Shown here in pieces: positions 11,626 to 25,500 of a stretch of 64,000 bases of DNA. Below the pieces are notes generated by a model. That model was not told the DNA's origin. It was given only the letters and a program-made list of their open reading frames with translations, and did no database searches. The position numbers and the translations under genes were made by a program. Every line of letters starts with the position of its first letter. The stretch's first letter is position 1. The stretch spans positions 46,385,797 through 46,449,796 of the forward strand of contig CP136061.1 of the NCBI GenBank assembly GCA_032622095.1, given 5' to 3'. The stretch is from Siphonodentalium dalli (taxonomy: Eukaryota > Mollusca > Scaphopoda > Gadilida > Siphonodentaliidae).

Positions 11626-12180
11626 GGAATTCAACTCTCCAATCTCAAATATGTGGGTAATCATATCCTCCAGGTTTAAGTGTCTTCATTAGAAACTTTA
11701 GAAGGAGCGTCTGGATGGACAATGCTAATTTATATGTGGCATATTATGCCGGTGGATCATGTGATGCTAGTAGGACAAGGTGATGTACCATTTTATTTAA
11801 AGTTGTCATTTTTTGCCGTGTTTGAATGATCTGAACAAGCCACTATTTGTAGAAACATTCAAGAAGATGTATATCATGAAATACTCCAATAATGGCTCTG
11901 TTGGTTGCTGTATATGGACCGTAATTGTGATGGCTATCCCTGTCATTTTGCAGACACCGTGCCACCATTATTAATATATTTTAACACTACATATAGCTGA
12001 AACTGTGGCCCCTTTATCTGTTAGGGGCATATGGCCCCTGTCTGCACTTTGCGCACATTTGATCATTTAAATAGTTTGATTTAACAAAACAAAAATTTAA
12101 ATAATTTTTTTTAATTTAATGTTTTTTTCCTAGATAAATGTTTTTTCATTTTTATTTATTTTTTAAAACAAATTTTTTTT

Positions 12181-12320
12181 AAACTAACACCGTTATAACC
12201 TCCGCCAGAGTACCCCGATTCACCACACAAAATTTGGTTGAAATTGGACCAGCAGTCTTGGAGAAATATGCGCACAGACAGACGGATGGAAAGACAGATC
12301 CTACTCTTTTATATATATAG
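12181..12320 (-). mobile_element. Short tandem-core element remnant
   Basis: A single core (CACCACACAAAATTTGGTTG) is followed by GACAGACGGATGGAAAGACA and a TATATATATAG tail. Confidence 0.5.
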
Positions 12321-12703
12321 ATAAATGTGTTCTTGAAAGTTTCAGAGACACTGGATTTTGCTAAAATCGCTTGCATTAGCCAAGCACCACAAAAATGACA
12401 ACGTTAGGAAAACTAAAGGTTTTTCTTAACAGGACCCACCAGCATCATAGCAAATTAGCAGGACCACTTGAGGATGGGTGATGATGTAACATGATGTGAT
12501 TACAATTTCTGAGTGAGCAGAATGCATCTATCGATTGAAGACCCAACTTCAAATATGTTACTCTTAGCAGAATAAGGGATATAACTCTATAACCGAAGTT
12601 ATTAGGATGGCAGATGCCTCACCTCATAAATCATCATTAGGAGCTTATTAGTGACAAGGAAGACAGACATATTAACTGCAGCATATTTATGTTCATTGAA
12701 CAC

Positions 12704-12787
12704 CAAGTCTTGAAATAGGGTGTCTGTCATTTACACCTCTCTGGGGACCTCATTCTGCAAATGACAGACACCCTATTTCAAGGCTTG
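12704..12787. mobile_element. Minimal 84-bp family C MITE (C3) with exact 8-bp TSD
   Basis: Flanked by TTGAACAC at 12696-12703 and 12788-12795. Only about 29 bp of the left end and 55 bp of the right end remain. Confidence 0.88.
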
Positions 12788-12873
12788 TTGAACACATGCT
12801 TGTTGTGCTGAAGCTGTTTTAAATTTATAGACAGTTAACCCCTTCATTGTTCTACGTCTGTACTGAGTAAAGA

Positions 12874-13240
12874 GAAGCCTTGAAATAGTGTCTGACATTT
12901 GCACAATGAGGTCCCAGAGGGTGAATTTAGTGACACTATCCTGCATGGCGGCCTAGCCTAACAAAATTCACCCTCTGATGATCCCTCATTCAGCTTCGGC
13001 ATCAACTGCTATGGGAGTCCTAGGATCAGATCGAAGTTCCCCAGTTGAAGTTTGTGATGTTCACCCATTAGTCATCTAGATTAATATGCATTTGATATTC
13101 TGCAAACTAGGGGATATAGAAACTGAACAGAAGGGAAAAAGTAACTAAAAACAATGATATTTTGAGACTAGATACTACCCAGAAGATGAGGCCTAAGTAG
13201 GATGAGGTCCCCAGAGGGGTGAATTTGATGATGCTAGCAC
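12874..13240 (+). mobile_element. Family C MITE, copy C4 (right end truncated)
   Basis: It begins AAGCCTTGAAATAGTGTC, includes the first hairpin and middle segment, and stops within the second hairpin just before MITE B4. Confidence 0.75.
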
Positions 13241-13254
13241 AAATCAGCAATGAG

Positions 13255-13517
13255 TTAACCCTTCCATGACTGGAGCTTCCTGACATTTTGCGAAAACACT
13301 GTGCCAATGCATTCTCTTATATATGCGAGTTTCCCAAAGGGAGCCTCGTATATATAAGATAATACATTGGCTTAACAATATTTACCTTGATGTTGTAAGC
13401 CATTGCATTCTCTTATATTTGCGAGGCTCTCTATGGGAGGCGCACATATATAAGAGAATGCACTGGCACAAGATCTTTCATGCTGCACCAGCTTGGCTCC
13501 AGTCGTGAGAGGGTTAA
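13255..13517 (+). mobile_element. Family B MITE, copy B4, next to SYAP1 exon 6
   Basis: TTAA lies at 13255-13258 and 13514-13517. It begins CCCTTCCATGACTGGAGC. On the minus strand it begins 15 bp after the exon 6 donor junction. Confidence 0.85.
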
Positions 13518-13532
13518 GCTAAGAAATATTAC

Positions 13533-13595
13533 CTTGTTTTTCGCTTCCTGTGGACGATCGTCTGGAGCTGCCACTAGATCTGTCTCCTGTATTCC
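13533..13595 (-). CDS. SYAP1: SYAP1 exon 6 (63 bp, Ser-rich linker), predicted
   Basis: A strong acceptor (tttttctcctgcag) and donor (CAAG|GTAATA) bracket 63 bp. In the phase imposed by exon 5 the exon reads [19 protein letters not shown] then KQ. This is low-complexity linker, so homology is not diagnostic; the call rests on splice sites, phase and position. TTAA-type transposons end about 15 bp away on both sides. Confidence 0.75.
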
Positions 13596-16500
13596 CTGCA
13601 GGAGAAAAAAGTTAAAGACATATTATGGACTTGTTCGTGCGTGTGTGCAACTGATAAGTTAGTATGCAAGTGCTATGCCAACTGGAGGAATGTAGCATTT
13701 TACTAACCTCATTGAAAATCTCAAGCAAATCGACCATACCACTCAATAGAAAACATCGTCTGAACTATGCTTAATTGTAAATAAATTACTTCTTGATTCG
13801 GAACGCAACAATTTACAAACGAAAATGATATCGCCATCAAGAGTCACTGCATTTAATTCATAGATAGGAATGACGGTGTGTGTGTAGTCAATTTGGATGT
13901 AATATTTGTATAAAATAACTACTTTGAGCAAGATTATTCTCCATTTCTATTTGATCACCTTACAGGAGTGTTTTTTTCACATCACTTTATCCGTTTCTTT
14001 ACTAATGGATCCTCCCATTAAGTTATAAAAGTAAACATTGGAATGTTCTATTATTCATTTGGAGGGCTGTTCAGGAAGTGTAAGCAGATGAGAGACAGAG
14101 CAACAGATAATACAAGTCCAGAACAATTCCTTTTCATTGGTGGGAAATGTTCAGCTAATAAGTCAACAAACAACCTAATTATGATTTCTGCTGACAATGA
14201 GTGTTTAGCTCATAGTTTGGATTAATCAGTAGAACTTGTATGGCATGGTAAGTGAAACTTCACTTAATTTAGCACTTAATAATGCCTGCTATGTGTTTCT
14301 ATTGGTAATTAATTGACCACAATAGTTGTACTCCATTGTCCATAGTGAAGTTCCGATCATGAATAAGCCCATCGGACCGATTTCCAATAACTGGAGGCAC
14401 AATCGGCCGATATCCGATTCCGATGTTTATATATATTGGGTGTTTATTCCCATATACACTCATTGCCCTCCCTATCGAGGTATACTTTTAAAGCCAAATA
14501 TATCAAAGAAATATATTCACACTGTCACGAAAGTATTTCTGCCCATGTCAGCAGTGCGCTGCCTTTGATGTATGCTGATAGTTGTTTTGACAAAGAGATC
14601 ACATGTGCCGACTCAAAGCAGTGACTAGCAAGTAACGTACATGCATGAAACACGTGCATACGTGTAAAAGTCTTTGATTGAATACTTGTAATGTGCGACA
14701 GTGTACACATGTATATGGAATGGCAATGATTATTAACTAAATTTAGATGAATGGATAATAATTGCTCATTGCTGTCATTATTAGACTTGGAGTATACTGA
14801 GCCACAGTGACAGTATGGGAGTTGCATGTTGTCATCACAGACTGACAGTTTGACACGCTTCAGCTATACCGTATGTTCCTTTAAATGTTTTTTGGAGTCT
14901 CCAAAGTATATTCCTTTAAACGTTGTGTTTAATGTTTATAATTATAAACATATTTCACAAATGCCCTCATTTTGGATATTATGCAATGCCCCCTCACGTT
15001 GGTTGTTATTGAAGATAGTTCTGATCGTGACTGTACTAATTCATTCAGGGTGTGCTACAAATTATTGACACAGCATATAACGTCACATGGCATGTGCTCA
15101 ACAGGAAACTAGAATGTAATGAGGTCAGCTGTTTACAGGTTTCTTTGAGTCTATTTAGTATCCACAATTGAACAAATAACTTCATATTACACGGCACATG
15201 CCGGGTATGTGTATTGGCACGCTTATCTGTAATCATATTAGACTGTTTGGACGATGCCAATAGCTTCTTTTTAGACTGTTACAACTGTTTTCTACAGTCA
15301 ATACAACGGATGTATTGCATACGTTATTAAAGTGTGCATATTGCACTTCGATACTATAATGTGTTTTTTTGTTTTGGCAATCGGTAAAAGATGATGCTCA
15401 ACTGCGAGGTAAGATTAATATCCGATGGGCTATTATCAGTCGATGGCCGATTCCGATTCCATTTATCGGAACATCACTAATTGTCCAATCTGGATCACTC
15501 CATAGTCCACTCTGGTTGTGAACTGAGTACTCCGGTCACATATATTAACTCTTCCATGACTGGAGCTTCCTGAAATTTTGTGAAAAACCTATGCCAATGC
15601 ATTCTCTTATAGGGAGCCTTGCATATATAAGAGAATGCATTGGCCTAACAATATTTACGTTGAACTTGTATTAAAGCCAATGCATTCTCTTATATATGCT
15701 AGTCTCCCATAGGGACCCTCGTATATAAGAGAATACATTGGCCTAACACTATTTACCTTGATCTTTTAAACCATTTGGGAGACTTTCATATGTAAGAGAA
15801 TGCACTGGCACAGGATCTTTAATGTTGCACCAGCGCAGCTCCCGTCAATAAAAGGGATAACAGTAAGAGAGATCTTTGACGTTGTTATCAATCACTCGGA
15901 AAACATATCCGAATGTTGATCACAAATGTCACCCAGGAGCTTGAATTACTGGTATAAGTGAAATCATTGAGCTGAACAGTGACTATACTCCGCATATGAG
16001 AGAAACTAATCTAAGTTACATAACTTGTGTTCCAATCCCATGTGCACCCTATAAAATTGTCAATTTAATATTTAGTATGTTGTAATATTTGGGTCACGAT
16101 ACATATGTTCAAACAAATATCATTAACTTCATTGTGGAACAAGCCTTGAAATAGTGTGTCTGTCGTTTGCAAAATGAGGTCCCCAGAGGGTGAATTTAGT
16201 GATGCTATCCCAGGGCTATCCCAGGGAGGGCTAGCATCAACAAATTCACCTTCTTGGAACCTCATTCTGCTTAGGCCTAAACTGCTATGGGAGCCCTAGA
16301 ATCAGATTGAAGTTCCCAAGTTGAAGTTGGTGAAGATCAGTATTGTTCATCCATTAGTCACCTCGATTATGCATTTATCTTCTGCAAATTAGAGCATATA
16401 AAAACAATATTATTTTGAGACTACAGATACTTCACAGAAAATGAGGCCAAAGCAGAATGAGGTCCCCAGAGGGTGTTTGGTGATGCTAGCCCACCATGGG

Positions 16501-19500
16501 GGATATTGTCACTAAATTCACCCTCTGGAGACCTCATTCTGCAACTGACAGACACATTATTTCAAGGCTTGTTGTTAGTGCTGGGCGGTATTTAAGCATA
16601 AAAATACCGCGGTAATCCTAAAATAATACCGCGGTATACGGTATTACCGATTATTTAAACTAATCCCTTAAAACCCCCGTTTAGTAGCATTCGTTTGGTG
16701 CACAGATCGACTGTTTATGGAGGAAAATCTAATCGCTACAGATTACATAAAATAAGGAAATGTACGCTCCGTTTTATTAAATTATGGATTGCAATCAATG
16801 AATGTATCATTATCTGCAAGCATGGATTTATGAGCTGATCTTAAATACAGGTAATAATTGCGATTTATGCAACTTAATGCAAGCATCATTCAGCGAAGCC
16901 GGATACACCCAAGAGCTTTGAAACAATCCCCCACTGACAGTGCCGACTTGCAGAGCACGTGCTGTGATGTTGATATTGGAATGTTCCGCCGGGTGTGAAT
17001 AACTTACGAATAAGTACAATGCTTTTATTAAATGCCGGGAAATAAAGTTTATTACTTCCAAAGTATTTAACTTCTAGAACTATTATTGACTTCCCGTTGA
17101 ATTATTATAATCATACTTTTAAATCCCGGTTTATGAATGTGATCATTTATTCCCACTCGATAACACCCTTGAAATAATGAGCTGCCCCATAAATTCGGTC
17201 GATAAAAAATAGCGCAGAATGATGCAATCATACCTTGCAATATAATGTTGGGCTGGGTTTTGTCCCAGGTAGCGAAGGAATACATTTTGTTTGGAAATGA
17301 CATGGGGAAAGAAGTGACATGAGTGAAGATTGAACAGTTTTTTCCAACTAAAAGATAATGCAACATGGGATGAATACACATAAAGGGCGTTGCATAAACT
17401 TGCACACGCCAATCATTGAAACGGCCTAGTCATTTTAAAATTGTCAATGAGCACGTGCATGGGGTACACAACGTAAATCTTGAAATATATTCGCGATAAT
17501 TTCGCGGATGACTTGGTAAACAGAATCCGCAACAATAGTAGCTACCTCAGCCCAATTTACAGCAACGCTGTCTCCTGACACAAACTAGCTACCTCTTAAT
17601 TATGATTTCGATGAAATACGGTGTATAGAAACGAAGTAATTTCTTTGTATCCCGACAAAGGAAATCCACAATATACTCCGTAATGTGCCTGTATGACATG
17701 TAACCGCGATAATACCGTCTTCAAGGTTTACCAATTATGGAAAAGAATGAAGGTAACGGTAACGGTATTGAAAATCTTACCGATTATAATCGGTATACCG
17801 AAATACCGCCCAGCACTACTTGTTGTATAAAGTGAAAACTAGAGTTGTCTTCCATGGACATGAACAGTTCTGAGATTTTAAAACACTGCAGATTGAGATG
17901 ACAACCAGCTCCCATAGTTTTGAAATTTCAAATGAGAAAAGTCTGGCTTACCATTTTAGGAGTTACTCGTATAAATTCACAAACTTGGAAAAAAAATGGA
18001 ATTTGTAAAATGGTTTACTTAATTTAAGATGCAACGATGATACGACAACTAATCATTAACTGGCATGTGATCAGAGATATTATAAAGTCATGTCATTGCT
18101 TTACAGAAAATTAAACATGAATGGGGGTCCAATTTGGGAATATTCAATCTGTTTAACAATAGCAAAAGATTTTAAAATTTCTAATGCCACTCTAGCTGTC
18201 AGTCAGGAAGGAAAGCTAATAAGCTGAGCTATGTGCAGCAGCCCATCAACAAATAAATTTTTTATGTGAATTTGAAGTAAATCTTGAGGAAATATCACAC
18301 TGAAATAAATAACATTAGTAAAATTTGAAAAATGGGATAATTGGGGAAAGGGAGTTTAAGGGAGCCCTGTTACTACCAAGGATAAATCCTGTAACTGAAC
18401 TGAACCCGTTTGTTGTGTGTCTGACATTTGCAGAATGAGGTCCCCCGAGGGTAAATTTAGTGATGCTATCCCGCACAGAGGGCTAGCATCACCGAATTAA
18501 CTTTCTGGGGACCACATTCTGCTTAGGCCTCAACTGCTATGGTAGACTTAGGATCAGATTGAAATTCCCCAGTTGAAGTTGGTGATGTTCGCCTATTAGT
18601 CACATCGATTATGCATTTTTATCTTCTGCAAATTAGGATGTATAGAAATGAACAGAAGGGAAAATATAACTAAAAACAATGTTAATTTGAGACTATAGAT
18701 ACTTCCCAGATGAGGCCTAAACAGAATGAGGTCCCCAGAGGGAGTGCTGTGCGGGACAATTATGGTCAATTAAATAGCAAACACTCATTGTCAGCAGAAA
18801 TCATTATTTTACTGGATATAGGTCATTTGTTGACTTATTATCTGAACATTTCCCACCAATGAATAGGAAGTGTTCCCACCGTGTGGGATAGAATCACTAA
18901 ATTCACCCTCTGGGGACTTATTTCTGCAAATGTGAGATACATTGATTTCAGGCTTGCTTGTAACTGTACCTGTTTGTTGTGCCAAGGTGGTAAGCTGTGT
19001 TGACTGTTTTATTAACGAGACCCGGTAGAAGTAATTTCGCCAAAAGATCTCTTCTGTAACTCTGTAATGAAAGACGAATCAATTACAGATTTATCCATGC
19101 AAGAGTCCAAGGGGTTTACAATTTTTTAAACAAGTACACTTCTGAACCGCGAGAAATCTCTGAATAACAGCACTGCAAGTATTAGAACTCTCGTTCTGGT
19201 ATTTCATGAAATAAAGTTCAGATTTATGAGCCAATCTCTCGACATGTCAGGGAATGTATCTGTGGTAGCATTTTAGTCAACTTCCTCAGAAAATAGAATA
19301 TAGAAATAGTTAACCCTTTTAGGACGGGGGCCTTGCATATATAAGAGAATGTACTGGCTTATAACATCAAGGTAAATATTGTTGGGCCAATGTATTCTCT
19401 TATATATGCCAGGCTCCCTATGGGAAACTCGCATATATATAAGAGAATGCATTGGCACAGTGTTTTTGCAACATTTCATGAAGCTCTTGCCATGGAAGAG

Positions 19501-22500
19501 TTAAGCATGTCAACGATCTTATGATTACACACAGAATCAGGTAGGCTTTGTTACACACCGTATTCAGATGCAAATCAAACTTTAGATTCTTGTAGATGTT
19601 GAAACCTAGAACATTTTCACATTCGCAAACCATAATTTCAGGCCTCTCAATTGTATCATGTTATAGATTGCAGCAGTTATTAAATGTAAAGTGATTAATA
19701 TGTATCTATGTAAATTAATTAAATCACAACTGACATTGTGAAGACCATTTGCATGCAGCATAAATTCTGTCTTAATTGTTGCTTTTGGATAGTTTATATA
19801 TCAGTTTGGTTAGCAGAATACTTACTGTTTAGGCACCAATTCGAACCTCATGTTCTTTAAATTTGTATCTTCCAATAAGGTTGCCATTGCAACGGGATTC
19901 ATTGCACCATAATCAAATTGGAATTTAATACCAGAAGGAGGGTTTCGAAGGAAATTTCTCTTGTCCTGAAAAAAAAAAAGTACACTGATTAACTACAAGT
20001 GTGATGAATGTTTGTAATATCCTTCAAGCCTTGAAATAGTGCGTCTGTCATTTGCAGAATGAGGTCTGCAGAGGTTGAATTTAGTGATGTGGGATTCCTG
20101 CACAGCGAGCTAGTGTCACCAAATTCACCCTCTGGGGACCTCATTCTACTAGGCCTCAACTGCTATAAACTAGATACTTCCAAGAAGATGAGGCCTAAGC
20201 AGAATGAGGTCCACAGAGGGTGAATTTAGTGATGCTAATCCACTGTGCATCACTAAATTCACACTCTGGGGACCTCATTCTGAAATTACAGACACACTAT
20301 TTCAAGCCTTGATGTCATCGTCTCATTGTAATTGGAAAACAATTTAACAAAGAATGAAACTTTTAATTTTTGCCAATAAAAATATTGCAATGCAGATGGG
20401 AAATTGGAATACAAATGTCTTGCAGTTAAGTCACTATTGTTATGAGGATGGCCTGACCTTTCTACAACATCTATTTTATAGCGAATTTTGCCAATATAAG
20501 CAAGCATTGAAATAGTGTGGCTGCCATTTGCAGAATGAGGTCCCCAGAGGGTGAATTTAGTGACACTACACAAGTGCAGTGGAGTAGCAGCACTAAACAC
20601 ACCATCTGGGGACCTCATTCTGCTTAGGTCTCATCTTCTGAGAAGTATCTACATGTATAGTCTCAAAATCAACATTGTTTTTAGTTGCTTTTTTCCTTCT
20701 GTTCAGTTTCTATATCCCCTAATTTGCAGAAGAAAAAATCCATAATTGAGGTGACCAAATGGTGAACATCACCAAATTCAACTGGGGAATTTCAATCCGA
20801 TCCTAAGTCTCCAATAGCAGTTGAGGCCTCAGCAGAATGAGATTCCCAGAGTGTGAATTTGGTGATGCTAGCCCACCTTGGGGGATCGGGTCGCTAAATT
20901 CACCCTATGGGAACCTGATTCTGCACATGACAGACACTATTTCTAGGCTTGGATAAAAGAGAGTTTCACTTGTAACTTCAAATGCATTCATAATGTTTTA
21001 ATGAATGGCGTCCTTGGAAGCAAAAGTTTGGTTGCACAAAATCAAACAACTTACGGAGGAAAGTGCCAGTATCTGTGTTTTCATTGCTTCTTCTTCGTGG
21101 TACCCGATCCATGGAGGCACCGCAGCTTCCGCTAGCCGCTCCTTCTCTTTTTTCTCGGAAACAAACTTAGTTTGCTCTTTGGAAAAATCTCCAAGGAATG
21201 TCTGTAATATAAATAATGTGGTTGACAAACACTGTCCATCAATATTCCCTCAGTTTATAAGAAGAATATAATAAATACAATTTATTACACTCCTGAAAAT
21301 GCTGTTAATTAAAAATGGTAATGTCACTAGAGAACTATGTCATTTATTTATTATCATTACGTCATTGACATTAGGTCACTTACTGACTGAATTTTCGGTG
21401 GTTAATCTTTCTCCATATCGGGACTTTCATGCATTAATTCTGTGTGCTTTAATCATATTTGGTGAACCAAACTGATGCAGAAGTGTAATAAATAGAGTAA
21501 TCAATAAGTTCTGAGAATTACATTAAATAATTCACTAGAGGTGAGACATGTTTAGGTAAGAATTGTTTCTTACCAACATCTCTCTTGCCTCTCCATGAAT
21601 TATTTAACATAATTCTCAGAACCAATATATTACTCTCCATGTAATGTTTTTGTGAATCTGTTGAGATTATGAATAGCGCAAACTGAAGGCAAGAATGAAC
21701 TGTGCAAGTTTGCCATTCAAATGAATAGTTCAATAAGATTTGATATTCTAATGCATGTTGTGTTCCGTTTTTGGACAATTGTCCCTTATACTGCCTTATA
21801 ATTATATGACCTTTTTGACGGTTTACCTACATGTAAGTGAACCAACCTCTAATTGTACATTAGCATATATTGTCCTAAATGTCCAACATATTGTCAATGG
21901 ATATTCGAATCAAGGGTTCAATTCGGGGTCAACACCGAATCTCAATGGCGGTATCGACATCAAATCAAATCTCTAATATGTTACTGGCTGTCAGTTTATG
22001 GCATGAGTGCAATGGTGTAAGGATAGCATGAGATGCTACAGGTCTGATACCAAGAGTGCCATAAATTATAGGCCAGTAACAGATATGTGTGGTTCTGTGT
22101 TTATTACATGCCAGACCACCATCTCCTAACCGATATTCTTCAAAAAAAAAATTCATATTATTTCTTGTCATATGTGATGATACTTTCATTTTAAAGTTCC
22201 AATTTCATTGTCGAGTTCAATGTAATTTACACTGTGGGACACAACTGTTCTATTCCACACACACATGTGGAATGGCTTTATAAATATGACATGGTTTAAG
22301 GTGGAGGATAGGTAGGTTTTCTCAGTAACAGATATGTAATACAAGACAGCCAATGACTGTGGGGTCGCTCACCTGACTGTAAAGACTGAGAAGACTGGGA
22401 CTCTGAAGACTACAACAGTCAGTAATTGTCAAAATCACTTGACAAGTAATTCTAAACAGAGACATAGCTGGAGGTTCTCAGATGAGCAAGGCTCTTCACC

Positions 22501-25500
22501 TTGAAATTTTTAATTGCACACCACTGACAAATCTCCAACCCCTTACCCTTTTTAAATAAGACAACCAGAACACAGTCCTAAGTTCACAAAATTCCTTTTG
22601 CACATCCCTCATAGAATTAAATTTTACACTGGTACCAGTACTTCAAGCTCTCGAATTTGGAAATTACCAACCTGACATCGCCCATAAAGTAAAAATTTGT
22701 GGCCATTTCGGTCTAACAGTTTAACCCGAAGTAGGAAAAAATGGACTGTTACTGGTTGAAAAATCAAATTTACATCTAATGTTGTATCAGGCATGAAATT
22801 TCCAACTGTTTAAAATTTTGATCAAAGTAGGGAGTCAAAACCCCACCCCCTCTACAGTTCCGCCTCATTGCCCCCCACCCATGCAGCTTAGAAATCAATA
22901 GGAATCTATATATTATTATACCAGTATCAAACATCACAGATACAGGTAGGGTGGGTGGTTGAGAGTTAAATCTCTTATCTCTGCCCCTATTTTAACAAAC
23001 GTGAATCCCCATCTATGAGATCCATTCATCTAGAAATTTCCAACGGTAGATTTAAGAGTTAAAGAGAACTGATTTTCCTCAAAAGTTTCCTAAAAATGAC
23101 CCCATGTATACAAATCTGAACACCAGTCACGGAAGAACCCTCTGTACCAAACATAAGCTAAATAGGCCAGATGGTTCTTGAGAAGAAGTTGTAAAAAGCG
23201 CCATAACTCTTTCCCTCCATAATAATTCTTAATACAACTGTTGTATTAAGAATTATTATGGAGGGAAAGAGTTATGGCCCTGGCTTCTAACCTATATGAC
23301 CTGATGAACTCATTTGAACAAATCTGAATGTGAGTCACCTAGGGGACATCCACACCAAAATATATAAACCCATTTGGTCTTTAAAATGTATCTGGAGAAG
23401 AAAAAATTAGATGGACGAATGGAGACATCCAACAGAGGGATGGATGGGAGGACAGACTGACAGAAAGACTGAAATTCAATCCAATATACTCTCAATGTTT
23501 TCTTTTCTTTGCAAATCAGGGTATAATGAGTTCAACTGGATAGGTGGTGGTTAAGAATATAATTTTGGAACATGCAGCCAAGCCTGAATATAGTATCTGA
23601 CATTGCAGAATGAGGTCCCCCAAAGGGTGAATTTAGTGATGCAATCCTGCAAGGTGGGCTAGCATCACCAAATTCACCCTCTGGGGACCTCATTCTAATT
23701 AGGCCTCAACTGCTATGGGAGACATAGGAACAGACTGATGTTCTCCAGTTAAAGTTGGTGATGTGCACCCATTTGGCACCTCAATTTTATCTTCTGTAAA
23801 TTATGGGGATATAGAAACTAAACAGAAGGGAAAAAGTAAGTAGAAATGTAAATTTGAGACCCTATATACTTCCCTGAAGATGAGGCCTAAGGAGACTGAG
23901 GTCCCTGGAGAGTGTATTAGGTGATGCTAGCCTACTGTGCAGGGCAGCATCACTAAATTCACCCTCTGCCCTCTGGGGACCTCATTCTGCAAATGTCAGA
24001 CACACAGGTTTTGGGAAGAGCATTTTGTTTTGATTTGATTTTAATGACACACATGGGGCATGAGTGTTAAGCAGTTGTTTACAGTTTACACCTAATACCA
24101 CTGGCTGACTCTTCTAGAGGAAGAGGTGAGTTGGGAGATGAGATGGGTGGTTGGTTGTGGGCAGGGTCATGTGGGGGGGGGGGGGGGGGGTGATGCAAAG
24201 GGAAAGTTTCCATGCTTTCATTAAAGATTTTCATAACTGCGGATGTTACAATGGTGTTAGTTTGTCTAATTTTTTTTTCTTCTGGACAGTGGGTGCATGG
24301 GCGGTGCCGAGGGGGGGGGGGGGGTTGATGGGGGGCTTGGGAATAGGGGTGGGTGGAATGGGTTGTTTTTGGTGTGACTAAAATTTTTTTTTAATTTTGA
24401 TTTTTTTTTTAATTGAGCAAATCTGAACACCAGTCACCCAAGGACCCTCCATACCAAATATTAGCTAAATCGGCCCAATGGTCGTTCTAAGAGTTACTAT
24501 GGAGGAATAGAGTTATGGCCCTGGTTTCAAAACTAATTGACCAGGTGACCTCATTTGAACAAATCTGAATGTGAGTCACCTGGGGAACATTCACAACAAA
24601 TATGAACCAATTCGGTCTTATAGATCAGCAGAAAAAGACGATATTTGACGGACGGACGGAACGACGGACGGATGGACAGACGAGGTGTGATGACTATAGC
24701 TCCATGGGAGACTTCGTCTCAGGTGAGCTAAAAAGTACATAAGATACAGCCACAAATTGTGATCATTTGCTATTTATATTCTCACATTTTCTTCTACGGT
24801 ATTCTTCAGTTGAAAAGCTGAGTCAGCAACAGTCTTGCCAGCGACTTTGCCCATACTGTAAAGGTAACCTGGAAATAAGCATAAATCAATTAGAATAAAT
24901 AAATAAATAATTTATAAATTCATATCCAGAATAAGCATAATCAATGACAATCAATAGATTCACATTCAGAATATGAGATGTTGTGTTGGCACAATATTAA
25001 ATAACAAGAGATGGACTGTCGCCCGGTGCATACCCCCTTGTGGCATAACGCCTAGTGTGGGCATACCTATATTAAACCTATGACTGATATACTCAGATGG
25101 ACCCAAAAATCAGCATTTTCATATAAACAAAGATGAATAACTATAAAATGAAGAACCTACATGTAAACAAGTTGATTGAACACGCCATTGGATGTCCTCA
25201 TAGTGGTGAATATCCATACAAAATTTCATTGAGATCCGAGAATTACTGTTATGGCCTGAATAGACAATGGACGGACCAAAAAGCCTACATTTCAGGATAA
25301 ACAAAGATGATAACTCTAGAATGCAAAATCAAAACAAAATGATTGAATCCTCTATTGAATGTCCTCAGAAGTGAACATCCATACCAAATTACTTTGAGAT
25401 CTGAGCACTACTGTTGAAGTTATGACATGAACAGACATCGGTTGGATGGACACACACACGCATGGCTAAACAGATGGACTGACAGGTGCAAAACAGAATA

